44,969 nt of DNA from a virus. Positions 8,374-16,749 of the stretch are shown here, piece by piece. The position numbers and the translations under genes were made by a program. Where the stretch lies: positions 1 to 44,969 of IMG/VR virus record IMGVR_UViG_3300012001_000017; one strand, written 5' to 3'. Every line of letters starts with the position of its first letter. Position 1 is the first letter of the stretch. Below the pieces are notes generated by a model, which was not told where the DNA came from, ran no database searches, and saw only the letters and a program-made list of their open reading frames with translations.

Positions 8374-8877
8374 TTAGTTCGTCGTGTAGGTAATAGGGTT
8401 CGCGTACCATCCGCAGTTCGAACTGTTCGTAAAGGCAGCGCCACCTTGCGCCTGAATCTGAATCTGTCCCGTGTTCGTGATGTAGACAACTCCAACGACC
8501 TGCGTATTGGCGTTCTGGACCATGGCTGGCGAATAGAAGCTGACCGCTGGACGAAGAGACGCAGGGACATCGGTAGCATTGCTTATAAAGACGTTGGCCG
8601 CTGTAGCGGCCACACCAGCGCTCTGAGGAAAATAGAGCGTCACCGTCTTTCCATTACGAACATACGGAACGATGGTCGACGGCGATACTGTCCGCGCGCC
8701 AGTGAACGCCGCAGTGAACGTTCCAAAGTCCGTATCAGGGATAAACTTGAAACCAAGGGAGCGTCCAAGCGATTGGAACAATCCAGCAGCCGAGTTCCAA
8801 TACAACCCATTCTGCGCATCATCAGCGCGAGCCGGTAGAGCACATAGCAAAGCGAGGGAAAGAATCAAACGTTTCAC
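8374..8877 (-). CDS. Secreted fibre-tip/receptor-binding-like protein (167 aa)
   Basis: The start is GTG 8877: AAAGGAG sits six bases upstream and overlaps the previous stop. From this start the protein begins with a clear Sec signal, KRLILSLALLCALPARA, cleaved before DDAQNG. The mature domain (PASLRPAVSFYSPAM, QVVGVVYITNTGQIQI, ending WYANPITYTTN) looks like the small beta-sandwich found at the C-terminal tips of many tail fibres, here as a free-standing exported protein. Longer starts at 8961 run through the preceding gene and would bury the signal, so they are less likely. Confidence 0.75.
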   Translation of the reverse strand: MKRLILSLALLCALPARADDAQNGLYWNSAAGLFQSLGRSLGFKFIPDTDFGTFTAAFTGARTVSPSTIVPYVRNGKTVTLYFPQSAGVAATAANVFISNATDVPASLRPAVSFYSPAMVQNANTQVVGVVYITNTGQIQIQAQGGAAFTNSSNCGWYANPITYTTN

Positions 8878-8888
8878 GATGAACTCCT

Positions 8889-10838
8889 TTAGCGAATACG
8901 AACGGCCAAGACGTCCGCAAGGTTTGCTCCAGTGCCAGCCGTCGTATATGTGCTCTGACACGTCGCATAGTAGGTTGCCGCGGTCGAAGGCGTCACATGC
9001 CTAACGACCGAGCCGCTACGCTGATCCGACCCAGCGCTAGCCGAATCATGCGTCGACCAGATACTGAAGATCTTCGCGCCAGCGTCGATGCTACTAGACG
9101 AGGACGAAATCGCGCACGTTGTGCTCGTCCAGCCGCTCGCCGTGCCGAGAGCATTTAGAAACCCGACATAGATCATCCAATCGCCAGCAGACGGAAGCGC
9201 GATCGTGGCCACGGCATGTGTAGAAGCCGAGAAAGCCGTAGACGTACCAGTAACGACAAACTCCTGAGCAACGTTGCCACTGGTCGCAAGAGCACCTGAT
9301 GTATCGCCAACGACACCGGCCGAGAACGTTGGCGCAGCCGCAAAGGTTTTCGCTCCCGCAAAGCTCTGCGTCGTCGTATTAACCAGACCACTTGCGATCG
9401 TCGACGCGCTCGGAACCGCGATCGAGGTCTGCGCCACCGCAGCCTTCACGCGAAGACGATGCGTTGCGTCAACAGTAAGACCTGTCCAATCACAGTAGAG
9501 GTTCGTGTTATCCCAATCGCAGTAATCGCCGGACTCCAAACTCGTCGGCTTCCCAGCGGTTCCCGACACCTCATACTGAAGCGTGACAACCTCAGGAATG
9601 ATCCCGAGGCCGTGAGCGATCGTCGTGCCAGGCGCCGCCGTGAGCTGTCCCGAATCGTAGAGACCGATCGGGACAACCGTTCCGCTGGTCGCCATATTCT
9701 GCGCACCGAAGTCGACAAAGGATCCTGCAGCCAGATCGTTGAAGTCGTACCAAAGCTTCGTAGTATCCTTCGAGACGAGCCAGCTATCAGAAAGCTGATT
9801 CGCAATCGATGAATCTGCCCGATACCAGTTACCACTCCAAAGCTGCTTCTCAGGAGCCACCAGAAGATTGTGCGACAAACGAGCAGCATAGAGCCGACGA
9901 ACATCATCGTCCGTCAGCGCTGTGCCACCGTTCACAAAAAACATCTCCTCAGCACGTCCGACAAAGTAGCCAGCATTACCATCCTTCGCTACACCGAAGG
10001 CAGGCGATGTAACGGCACGCACCGTCGCCAATGTCTGACTAGCGACAAGACGTCCATCGACATATGCCTTGAGCTTCGTATTGGTCGCGTCATACAGCTC
10101 GACGAAATGATGCCAACCACCACCAGCAGCAATCGTAACAATGAGGTTTCCCTCACTACCCGATGCAGTCGATGCCGCCTGAAACGCAATGATATTGCCA
10201 ACAGGCTGTATATTGAATCCGCGATCGGCGTTGCTCTGCCACTGCCCCATCAATGTAGAACTTGGCACCGATGACCAGGCCGCAGCATAGAACCAGCCGC
10301 CCATGGCAAAGCTAACGCCCGGCCCCGGATTGAAGAAGGTCGAGCTCGACGTCAACGACTTCGTGGATCCCGTGAAGTCAAACGCGCCAGAGACGCCTGC
10401 GATACCTGTAGCGGTAGTAGCAGTCGTCCCGACGTTGGTAAGGTTCTTTGCATTCGTTGTGTTGCCATCCGTGACACTGGCATTCCAAAACGAATATTGA
10501 GACGTGGTAAGTCCAGAGGGAAAATCTGAAGCATCAATCGTATGACCAGCCTGATTGTTACCAACCGAGCCGACAGCGACCAAAGCTGTCTTGGCCTGTG
10601 CATATGCCAACGGCGAGAAGACACTAGATCCGATAGACGTCCAATTCGTTCCATCGTAGATCTGGGCCTTCTTTTGCGTCAGGTCGTAATAGATACGGCC
10701 TTCGATGCCCGTGGGCGCCGATGACTGCTTCTCAAGAAGAGCCTTCTCAAGCTGGCCGTTGATGGTGACGCAAAGAGCGATATCGCTACACGAAAGCGTC
10801 AGGAAGATCAGCGTTAGAAACCTACCGATATGATTCAT
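8889..10838 (-). CDS. Exported fibre protein with LamG-like domain (649 aa)
   Basis: The N-terminus MNHIGRFLTLIFLTLSCSDIALC is a signal-peptide-like segment; cleavage near residue 23 is likely, and a lipobox at Cys17 is poor. Residues about 40-70 (GRIYYDLTQKKAQIYDGTNW) are a common fibre repeat, residues about 150-325 form a laminin-G/concanavalin-like domain (GVSFAMGGWFYAAAW, WHHFVELYDATN, LKAYVDGRLVASQTL), and a beta-rich C-terminus ends LAVRIR. LamG-type domains bind glycans or surfaces. The start overlaps the stop of the 805-residue fibre (TGATG). The fibre call is firm; export is inferred from the N-terminus. Confidence 0.8.
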   Translation of the reverse strand: MNHIGRFLTLIFLTLSCSDIALCVTINGQLEKALLEKQSSAPTGIEGRIYYDLTQKKAQIYDGTNWTSIGSSVFSPLAYAQAKTALVAVGSVGNNQAGHTIDASDFPSGLTTSQYSFWNASVTDGNTTNAKNLTNVGTTATTATGIAGVSGAFDFTGSTKSLTSSSTFFNPGPGVSFAMGGWFYAAAWSSVPSSTLMGQWQSNADRGFNIQPVGNIIAFQAASTASGSEGNLIVTIAAGGGWHHFVELYDATNTKLKAYVDGRLVASQTLATVRAVTSPAFGVAKDGNAGYFVGRAEEMFFVNGGTALTDDDVRRLYAARLSHNLLVAPEKQLWSGNWYRADSSIANQLSDSWLVSKDTTKLWYDFNDLAAGSFVDFGAQNMATSGTVVPIGLYDSGQLTAAPGTTIAHGLGIIPEVVTLQYEVSGTAGKPTSLESGDYCDWDNTNLYCDWTGLTVDATHRLRVKAAVAQTSIAVPSASTIASGLVNTTTQSFAGAKTFAAAPTFSAGVVGDTSGALATSGNVAQEFVVTGTSTAFSASTHAVATIALPSAGDWMIYVGFLNALGTASGWTSTTCAISSSSSSIDAGAKIFSIWSTHDSASAGSDQRSGSVVRHVTPSTAATYYATCQSTYTTAGTGANLADVLAVRIR

Positions 10839-13255
10839 CAGCCGATCCCCACCAATGTGTAGGTCCCGGCGGCGAGCGCGATGCCCACCGTCACAGTGAC
10901 CGTCGTTTGCGTCATCGTGATATCCGCGAGGATCTGCTTATAGGCGTTCGTGTTGTCCTTCAGCGCCCAAACGCAGTTGCGCGCGTCAGAGACCTGACCG
11001 TTGGCCGGCGTCACCGTCCCGTCCACCGTGTAGGTCACCGCGGTCGTCGCGCCGCTGACCCAGCCGGCCGCATCCTGATTCACGTACCGTTCGGCAGAGA
11101 CCTTTCGCCAGGTGCCCCCGATATCGACCATGAGGTCGTTCGTCGTCGTGTCCCAGTACTGCCTACCCGGAAAGCTTGCGGACGCTGCGGGCCGTCCTAC
11201 GGTCGTGTAGTTGGCAAAGCGCGCGCCAAAGAGCTGCCCAGCGATGTAGGCGTCCTTGACCTGATGGCTGCTGTCGCCGATGTCATAGGTCGCATCGACG
11301 AGTGGCTTAAAGTTGCTACCCCACCAGAGCGTTCCCTTAGTGGCGTGGCTCGTCGAGCTCAACGTCAGGTCCTCGGAGGCCAGGGCGCTGCCGTAGAGCG
11401 CCTGGCCGCCGCTGCGACCCGCCAGCATGGCGAACTGCGTGTGGCCGGCGTCGCCAGTCGTGAGGCCGCTCAGCGTGCTGTGCGTGATCTCGGTGTCCGG
11501 CGCGCTGGCGACCCACTTAGTCCCGTCCCAAAAGATCGAGTATCCGGTACCGACGCCCGTGTTGATCGCCCTGAGACTCATCAGCGTGGCGATAGGCACC
11601 GTATTGGTACCATCCCCGATCGCTGTGCCCAGGTAGAGCGTGCCCCAGCGAGTTGCCGTGGCTCCCAGGTCCTTCGTGTTATCCGCGGTCGCCAGGAAGC
11701 TGGCCGACGACTTCACCAGGCCAGCACCGTTCGGCGCGAACGTCAGGTTCCCGTCCGTGTTGCTTGTCGAGATCGTGTTCGTGAGAAAGCCCAGGTTGTC
11801 TATGGCGGCGCCGCCGCTGACATGGAGCTTGCTCGTCGGATCCGAGACGTTGATCCCGAGGTTCCCGTCGTACCGGATCCTCATTCGCTCGGCTGGAGTG
11901 CCCCCGTTTGCCGTCGCGAAGATGAGATCCGCGAACTGCGTCGTGCCGTCGCCGCGGTACCGGCTCTGGATCCCGGAAAGCCATGCGTAGGCCCCGCCGA
12001 TCATCCCCCACTGGTCGATGAAGGCCACGTCGTCAGAGGACGCCAGGTTAGCTCCTGCGGCCCGTGCGCGGTAGAACTGGAAGGTCGGTGCATTGGCTGC
12101 CGTGGAGTTTACCCCTTCCAACCGCGCCTTCAGCGATCCGGCCTTGTAGACGTGGAAATCGGTCTGCGGATCCGCGCGGCCGATGCCAACCCGGCTCTGA
12201 GCGGTGTCCCAGGCCATCAGCGTCGCGCTGTAGAGGCCGAAGCCGGCCGCGTCTACCGTGAGGCGGGAAACTCCCGCTGTCGCCAGGCCCCATTGATTTA
12301 GTCCCGGTCGATACAATCCGGTGGTGGTGTCGGAGAAGCGCAGTGAAGGCGCCACCGACGATCCCGGAATGATCTCGAGGCCCGTCGCTTTGAAGGTTGC
12401 GACGTTGGCGCCTGTGACCCCCACACCAACCTGAGAAGTGGCTGGTTGGTACAGTCCTGTAGTGAGGTCACCGGTAAACGTAAAGCCAGGGGTTCCCACG
12501 GCAAAGGTACTTGCGATGTGGCTGGCAGCGGAAACGGCACCGGTAGTCGTGAGCGCATTGTCTCCGAACGAGATCGCATGGGAGGAGTCGGCGATGCTTC
12601 CTGATCCGAGGGTGAGGGTTCCAGCGGAGAGAAGGGTTGTCCAGACTTGGTGCCATCGGATGGCAGTTGTACCGAAGTCGTAAGTGTCGTGAACCGTAGG
12701 ACGAGCATTATCAGCAAACTGGACGTAACCAGTAGCAGCCCCAACGCCATCGCCGCTGTTCGCATGGAAGGTGAGATTCTTTCCGGATGTTTTTCCACCA
12801 TAGACGTGCTGACCAGCATTAACCCCAGTAAGAGGACTACCACTGCCATCAAGATCATCGTAGCCCCACTTGGCGACATACATGTCCAGAGTCTTTTGGT
12901 AGAAGCCGCTGATCACGCCGTCGCTCGACCAATCATAGTCGGCAACCTTATGCCAGGACGCTACCGCCTCACCTTCGCGCTGTTCCCATCGGTACGCCGC
13001 CGCGCGGCCGTCCCCATCATCTAAGACAACACGGTAATCATTCAGCGCGTTACCGCCCGCAGGCAGCGCTGCAACGTTAGCCACCGAGGGCTTCTCGGTG
13101 GGGTAGAGCACAGCGAAGAGATAGTCGAGCGCCGCGCCCATAGACGTGCCGCCTGGCGCCGCCGGGTTCGCATAGCCGATCTCAGACGCCGGGTGAACGA
13201 GCGGATGCTGCGCCTTCGAAATGATCTTTACTCGACTATGCTCTTCAATCGCCAT
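10838..13255 (-). CDS. Tail fibre protein (805 aa)
   Basis: A long Gly/Ser/Thr/Ala-rich fibre without a signal peptide, so the likely virion-attached fibre. The N-terminal 130 residues (to about DMYVAKWGYDD) are distinct and probably the attachment domain. The shaft contains repeated units: TTGLYQP at about 265 and TTGLYRP at about 311, each followed by a Val/Gly/Thr strand pair, and a larger duplicated block (GQHVYGGKTSGKNLTF near 148 and GQALYGSALASEDLTL later, each followed by a TYD[FI]G strand). The C-terminus (VSDARNCVWALKDNTN, TMTQTTVTVTVGI) is a small beta domain. The gene downstream starts within its stop codon. Codons are more GC-rich than in the following fibre genes, hinting at separate origins. 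Confidence 0.85.
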   Translation of the reverse strand: MAIEEHSRVKIISKAQHPLVHPASEIGYANPAAPGGTSMGAALDYLFAVLYPTEKPSVANVAALPAGGNALNDYRVVLDDGDGRAAAYRWEQREGEAVASWHKVADYDWSSDGVISGFYQKTLDMYVAKWGYDDLDGSGSPLTGVNAGQHVYGGKTSGKNLTFHANSGDGVGAATGYVQFADNARPTVHDTYDFGTTAIRWHQVWTTLLSAGTLTLGSGSIADSSHAISFGDNALTTTGAVSAASHIASTFAVGTPGFTFTGDLTTGLYQPATSQVGVGVTGANVATFKATGLEIIPGSSVAPSLRFSDTTTGLYRPGLNQWGLATAGVSRLTVDAAGFGLYSATLMAWDTAQSRVGIGRADPQTDFHVYKAGSLKARLEGVNSTAANAPTFQFYRARAAGANLASSDDVAFIDQWGMIGGAYAWLSGIQSRYRGDGTTQFADLIFATANGGTPAERMRIRYDGNLGINVSDPTSKLHVSGGAAIDNLGFLTNTISTSNTDGNLTFAPNGAGLVKSSASFLATADNTKDLGATATRWGTLYLGTAIGDGTNTVPIATLMSLRAINTGVGTGYSIFWDGTKWVASAPDTEITHSTLSGLTTGDAGHTQFAMLAGRSGGQALYGSALASEDLTLSSTSHATKGTLWWGSNFKPLVDATYDIGDSSHQVKDAYIAGQLFGARFANYTTVGRPAASASFPGRQYWDTTTNDLMVDIGGTWRKVSAERYVNQDAAGWVSGATTAVTYTVDGTVTPANGQVSDARNCVWALKDNTNAYKQILADITMTQTTVTVTVGIALAAGTYTLVGIG

Positions 13256-13267
13256 GCGCTATGTACC

Positions 13268-13510
13268 TCAGGTTTCGTCTACGTCCCAGGTTGCATCCCA
13301 CGTCCCCTGATACTCGCGACTATCAGAGACGTTGAACGTTGCGCCGATATAGGCGTACTTCGTCACGAGGCAGGGACTGCCATTCGCGGCATCCCGTTTT
13401 GCTTGAAAGATGTGTGTCACACGCGAGGAGCCGTCATAGACGTAATGCTCCTTCTTCATCTCCTTGTGCCCGGTGAGCAGAAGGGTGGTCATGCTCTTTT
13501 CGTTCGCCAT
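13268..13510 (-). CDS. Small hypothetical late protein (80 aa)
   Basis: Unrecognised; mostly beta by composition (TTLLLTGHKEMKKEHYVYDG, HIFQAKRDAANG) and ending EYQGTWDATWDVDET. It lies directly downstream of a strong hairpin and upstream of the main tail fibre, with GAGG before ATG 13510. It could be a small fibre-attachment or head protein. Confidence 0.7.
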   Translation of the reverse strand: MANEKSMTTLLLTGHKEMKKEHYVYDGSSRVTHIFQAKRDAANGSPCLVTKYAYIGATFNVSDSREYQGTWDATWDVDET

Positions 13511-13534
13511 CGGAAAGACCTCGAAACGAAGAAG

Positions 13535-13554
13535 GGGGGAGCCGAAGCTCCCCC
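13535..13554 (-). terminator. Strong hairpin with UUCG loop after the 182-aa gene
   Basis: Eight-base perfect stem (GGGGGAGC/GCTCCCCC) closed by a tetraloop that reads TTCG on the minus strand, six bases past the stop of the gene at 13561. The downstream T run is poor, so it may attenuate transcription or protect a 3' end rather than terminate fully. Confidence 0.6.
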
Positions 13555-13560
13555 GTGGTT

Positions 13561-14109
13561 TTAGAGGCCGAGGATGTACTCAGCGTAGATCGCCATCTTG
13601 CCAGCGGTCAGCGCCTCGACCGCGACCGTCGCCACGATCTTCCGTGCTGCCGTAAGCTTAATGAAGTTCGCCGCCGCGCCCGCCTGAAGACAGTCATGAA
13701 GACCAGCGTCCCAGAAGTTCGCGCCGTTGCTGATTGCCAGAGCTGCCTTCACATCGCCGGCACCTTCGATGCTAAGAGCGATCGTGGCCGCATCCGTCGC
13801 GCTCGTGAAGGTGGTGATCACCTCCGAGTATACACGCGTCACGATGGCCTTCGCGGGCAGATCGACAGAAGCGTTGTGCGCTGCAATCGTCCGGTTGCCA
13901 ACATCGCCGCTGGCATCAAAGAGGCCGATGCAAACACGCTGTACGTTCAAAGCCGCGGAGCTTTGGACCGCGATCTTGGATTCGGCAACGCTGCCGGCCA
14001 CAAGGTCAGTACCTTTCTCGACAGCATCGATGATGTCGCCGAGGCGAACGTACTTCGCCAGGTTGTTCAGCTTGTTGAGCAAGTATTTCTGGTTTGCTGT
14101 CAGAGCCAT
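13561..14109 (-). CDS. Hypothetical structural protein, possible capsid decoration or fibre-base protein (182 aa)
   Basis: Helical N-terminus (MALTANQKYLLNKLNNLAKYVRLGDIIDAV) followed by a beta-rich domain with alternating Ala/Ile/Val (ALNVQRVCIGLFDASGDVG, RVYSEVITTFTSATDAATI). Flanked by terminator-like hairpins on both sides and immediately after the major capsid gene, so it is probably made in quantity. Position suggests a head decoration or minor capsid protein; no family recognised. Confidence 0.75.
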   Translation of the reverse strand: MALTANQKYLLNKLNNLAKYVRLGDIIDAVEKGTDLVAGSVAESKIAVQSSAALNVQRVCIGLFDASGDVGNRTIAAHNASVDLPAKAIVTRVYSEVITTFTSATDAATIALSIEGAGDVKAALAISNGANFWDAGLHDCLQAGAAANFIKLTAARKIVATVAVEALTAGKMAIYAEYILGL

Positions 14110-14133
14110 GTGTCACCTCTACATGGTCGAAAA

Positions 14134-14170
14134 AAGCGGCGTCGTAAGAACCATTCCCACGACGCCGCTT
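14134..14170 (-). terminator. Rho-independent terminator after the major capsid gene
   Basis: A perfect 12-base inverted repeat (AAGCGGCGTCGT with ACGACGCCGCTT; arms 14159-14170 and 14134-14145, 13-base loop) is followed on the minus strand by a run of T at 14136-14131. It lies between the capsid gene and the 182-residue gene. Partial read-through here would lower expression of fibre and tail genes relative to capsid. Confidence 0.85.
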
Positions 14171-14208
14171 CCTTCAGATCGATCTAGCAAGAGAAAGGGG
14201 AAAACCCC

Positions 14209-15480
14209 TTATGGATAGCTGATGCCGTAGATGACACCGCAGCGGCACGGGGCGTTCAGAACGAGTTCGCCAAAGAAACGGATGTCAGAAATGTACTGGT
14301 AACCAGTCGTGGTGCGCTTGGTGTAGTACTGCTTCCCGTCCGGATCGATATGCTTCTCGAAGAACTGGTTGGAGTGCAGCTTGATCGCGCTCCAGTCCAT
14401 GACGTACATGATGTCGTCATCCATCTCGCGAACGCCAACCATCTTCAGGTTGCCTTCGACACCAAAGACCGTGATCTCCGTGTAGCCGAATGCGCTGACT
14501 TTGGTGTCCACGTGGCGGAAGCCACCGGAACCGGCTTCGAGAGCCTTCATCACCGAGCCCAAGTGCTTGAAGGACATGACGACATCAGTCGCCGCGCCTT
14601 TGCCCAGGGTCTGGGTGTTGGTCCACGCGTCGAAGATCACTTCAAGCACGTTGACGGCCGTCATGCTGCTACCGTCGTAGGCGATCGATTGCAGGTAGGG
14701 ATAGGCCAGCTTCGAAACGCCGAAGAGGTTGGCACTGCCGCCGTTGGCCGCTGGCAGAATCTGGCTGCGCAGCGAGGTGAAGACGTTCGCCGAAGTCTGC
14801 GCGCCGTCAAGATAGACCTTGGCGTTGGCAGCGATGGTGATCGTCGCACCAGAGAAGTCGACAGGAGTCGAGCCGCCCTTAGTGGTAACCAGCGTCAACG
14901 ACTTCGCGTTGATGTTGATCGTCTTCACCCAGCCGGTGATGGCCGAGGTGTCGTCATCCTGGACTTGCACTTTCATGCCGAGCTTGAAGCGCTCGATCCG
15001 GTCAACGACGATCACGCCAGACGCCGACACGGTGTCAGCGGTGAGCTTGGCGAAGTGCGCGCCGCTCAGCATGGTGATCGAGCAAGCAACCTTCATCGAT
15101 TCGATAAAACGTTTGATCTGGCCAAGGATGTTCGTCAAGAAGCTTTGCTTGTTGACGTAGCCCTTCGCACGCGCGCTTTCGGGCACGTGCTCGATAAGGT
15201 CCTTGGCGTTCCAAATCATGGAACCCCAAACTTCTTTGTAGCCAGCCACGTTTCCGCGAACGTATTGGAATTCCGTGATGTCCGCTTCAGCAGCGAGGCT
15301 GCCGAAGGTCACCGTCGAAGCTTCCGCGCCTTCGAATGGAACGACGAGATTGCCGCCCTTCCAGTTCTGATCCTTCTCGACCGTGTTGATAAACCAGTTC
15401 TGAAGTTTCAGTTCTTCGTAGAGCAACTCATAGGTGAGGTACTCGTTCAACATGCTGGAGAATGAGGCCAAGGTAACCAT
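14209..15480 (-). CDS. Major capsid protein, HK97-fold type (423 aa)
   Basis: Features fitting an HK97-type capsid: a helical N-terminal arm (MLNEYLTYELLYEELKLQNWF), an E-loop-like segment (VVPFEGAEASTVTFGSL), a long spine helix (NILGQIKRFIESMKVACSITML), and a C-terminal part with FGYTEITVFGVEGNLKMVGV. An inserted beta domain at about 165-225 (KVQVQDDDTSAITGWVKTIN) resembles the extra domains of some podovirus capsids. Position directly after a scaffold-like gene and before a strong terminator supports the call. AAGGA sits upstream of ATG 15480. There is no N-terminal prohead-protease domain, consistent with a separate scaffold. Confidence 0.88.
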   Translation of the reverse strand: MVTLASFSSMLNEYLTYELLYEELKLQNWFINTVEKDQNWKGGNLVVPFEGAEASTVTFGSLAAEADITEFQYVRGNVAGYKEVWGSMIWNAKDLIEHVPESARAKGYVNKQSFLTNILGQIKRFIESMKVACSITMLSGAHFAKLTADTVSASGVIVVDRIERFKLGMKVQVQDDDTSAITGWVKTININAKSLTLVTTKGGSTPVDFSGATITIAANAKVYLDGAQTSANVFTSLRSQILPAANGGSANLFGVSKLAYPYLQSIAYDGSSMTAVNVLEVIFDAWTNTQTLGKGAATDVVMSFKHLGSVMKALEAGSGGFRHVDTKVSAFGYTEITVFGVEGNLKMVGVREMDDDIMYVMDWSAIKLHSNQFFEKHIDPDGKQYYTKRTTTGYQYISDIRFFGELVLNAPCRCGVIYGISYP

Positions 15481-15513
15481 TCAGAAAATCCTTTTTGAGA
15501 ATGGCCACACGGA

Positions 15514-16692
15514 CTACATGGACTTGAGCTCTGCATCGATCCTGGCTTTCATATCGCCGAGGTTCTTCATGGGAGCTTTCGTCGGGCTCGAAGACGTACC
15601 GCGTCCTAGGTTGGGCAACGTCTTGGGCCGCTCATGTGGCTTCACCGGAATTGGTGCAGCCGCTGCCGCGGGCACTATTGTTGGAGCTGGAGCGGGAGCG
15701 GGCGCTGCTGGTATGACAGCGCTGTATTTCGCATGGACGCGACGAACCACCTCGTCCGGTGGAACATAGCCCTCACCCTTGTTGAAGGCTTCGCTGCCAG
15801 TCTGGGCAAACTCGCGCTCGAAAGCGCCAGGTCCCATCTTGGCATCCATCGCTTCCCTGAATTGCTGGACTTCGGGAACAGCCATGACAAGCCGAGTCGA
15901 AGCCGCATGTGAAACGGCGAATGCATCCGCGCCTTGTCTGGCTTGGCTTGCTTCGGCCTCTTCGCGTTGAAACGACTGGTCAGCCTCGACCCGCTGGTTG
16001 GCGAGCTGCGTGGCAAACGCGGGATCGTCTTTCGCTTTCACAACGGCAAACGCGTACTTAATTACCGCGTCTTCTGAGACACCCATCTCCTTGAAGAAAC
16101 CATCAAGGTTCTTCTCGCGGAGCTTCACCAGGCGCTCGACCTTTTGCACGTGATCTTGGACGTAACGCTTGTTCTCGTCACGTTCCCGCACAACGGTTTC
16201 ATGCTTTGGCTTCAGTGCCTCAAATGCTTCGCTCTTTTGAAGCGTGGCCCGTACTTGCTCTTCAGCCTCCTTGGAGGTTGAGGCTTTCTGCGCCCATTCA
16301 GGAAAGGTCTTTTCCTGATCGTAGACCTTGTATCCGAAGTTTGGCTTGTAGGCCTCTTCAGTGCCCGCAGGCTTCTCAGCCTTGTCGTCAGCGGCCTTGG
16401 CGTCTGGCGCGGTTTCGCCTTCTGCTAGGGCTTCCTTAGTCTTGTCCTCAGGCAAGGGCTCGGCCGCCGGGTCTGGCAGTTCGATCTCTTTGCCATCAGC
16501 GGCGGTTTCCGCTGGGAGCACGACTTCAGTTTTCTCGGCAGCCTTCTTTTCGAAATCTGACAGCTTCATGGACTGGCCATCAAGCTCCCCGCCTTCGAAC
16601 TTCAGGTCTCCCGAATCACTGCTTTCGATCTCTTGGTCGCGATCCGTTTTGATCACGTCTTCGAGTTCTTCGAGCTTGGTCCTGTCCGCCAT
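15514..16692 (-). CDS. Capsid scaffolding protein (392 aa)
   Basis: Highly charged and helical, with an acidic N-terminal half rich in Glu, Asp, Ala and Lys, a central coiled-coil-like region (VRERDENKRYVQDHVQKVER), a Pro/Ala-rich linker (PAAPAPAPAPTIVP) and a basic C-terminal helix (KNLGDMKARIDAELKSM) as expected for capsid binding. Size, composition and place between portal and capsid fit a podovirus scaffold. I chose ATG 16692 (MADRTKLEE) because AAAAGGA lies just upstream; a start 13 codons earlier at 16731 is open but less supported. Confidence 0.85.
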   Translation of the reverse strand: MADRTKLEELEDVIKTDRDQEIESSDSGDLKFEGGELDGQSMKLSDFEKKAAEKTEVVLPAETAADGKEIELPDPAAEPLPEDKTKEALAEGETAPDAKAADDKAEKPAGTEEAYKPNFGYKVYDQEKTFPEWAQKASTSKEAEEQVRATLQKSEAFEALKPKHETVVRERDENKRYVQDHVQKVERLVKLREKNLDGFFKEMGVSEDAVIKYAFAVVKAKDDPAFATQLANQRVEADQSFQREEAEASQARQGADAFAVSHAASTRLVMAVPEVQQFREAMDAKMGPGAFEREFAQTGSEAFNKGEGYVPPDEVVRRVHAKYSAVIPAAPAPAPAPTIVPAAAAAPIPVKPHERPKTLPNLGRGTSSSPTKAPMKNLGDMKARIDAELKSM

Positions 16693-16749
16693 GTCATGTC
16701 CTTTTCTGTTGGAGCTGGTTTGCCCCGTCATGCCCTGGTTTGGGCGTTA

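Noticed and set aside
14350-15465. Long plus-strand frame opposite the capsid gene (371 codons)
   Set aside because: Rich in Arg, Val, His and Asp as expected for the antisense of a GC-rich gene; no ribosome-binding site and it mirrors the capsid frame.
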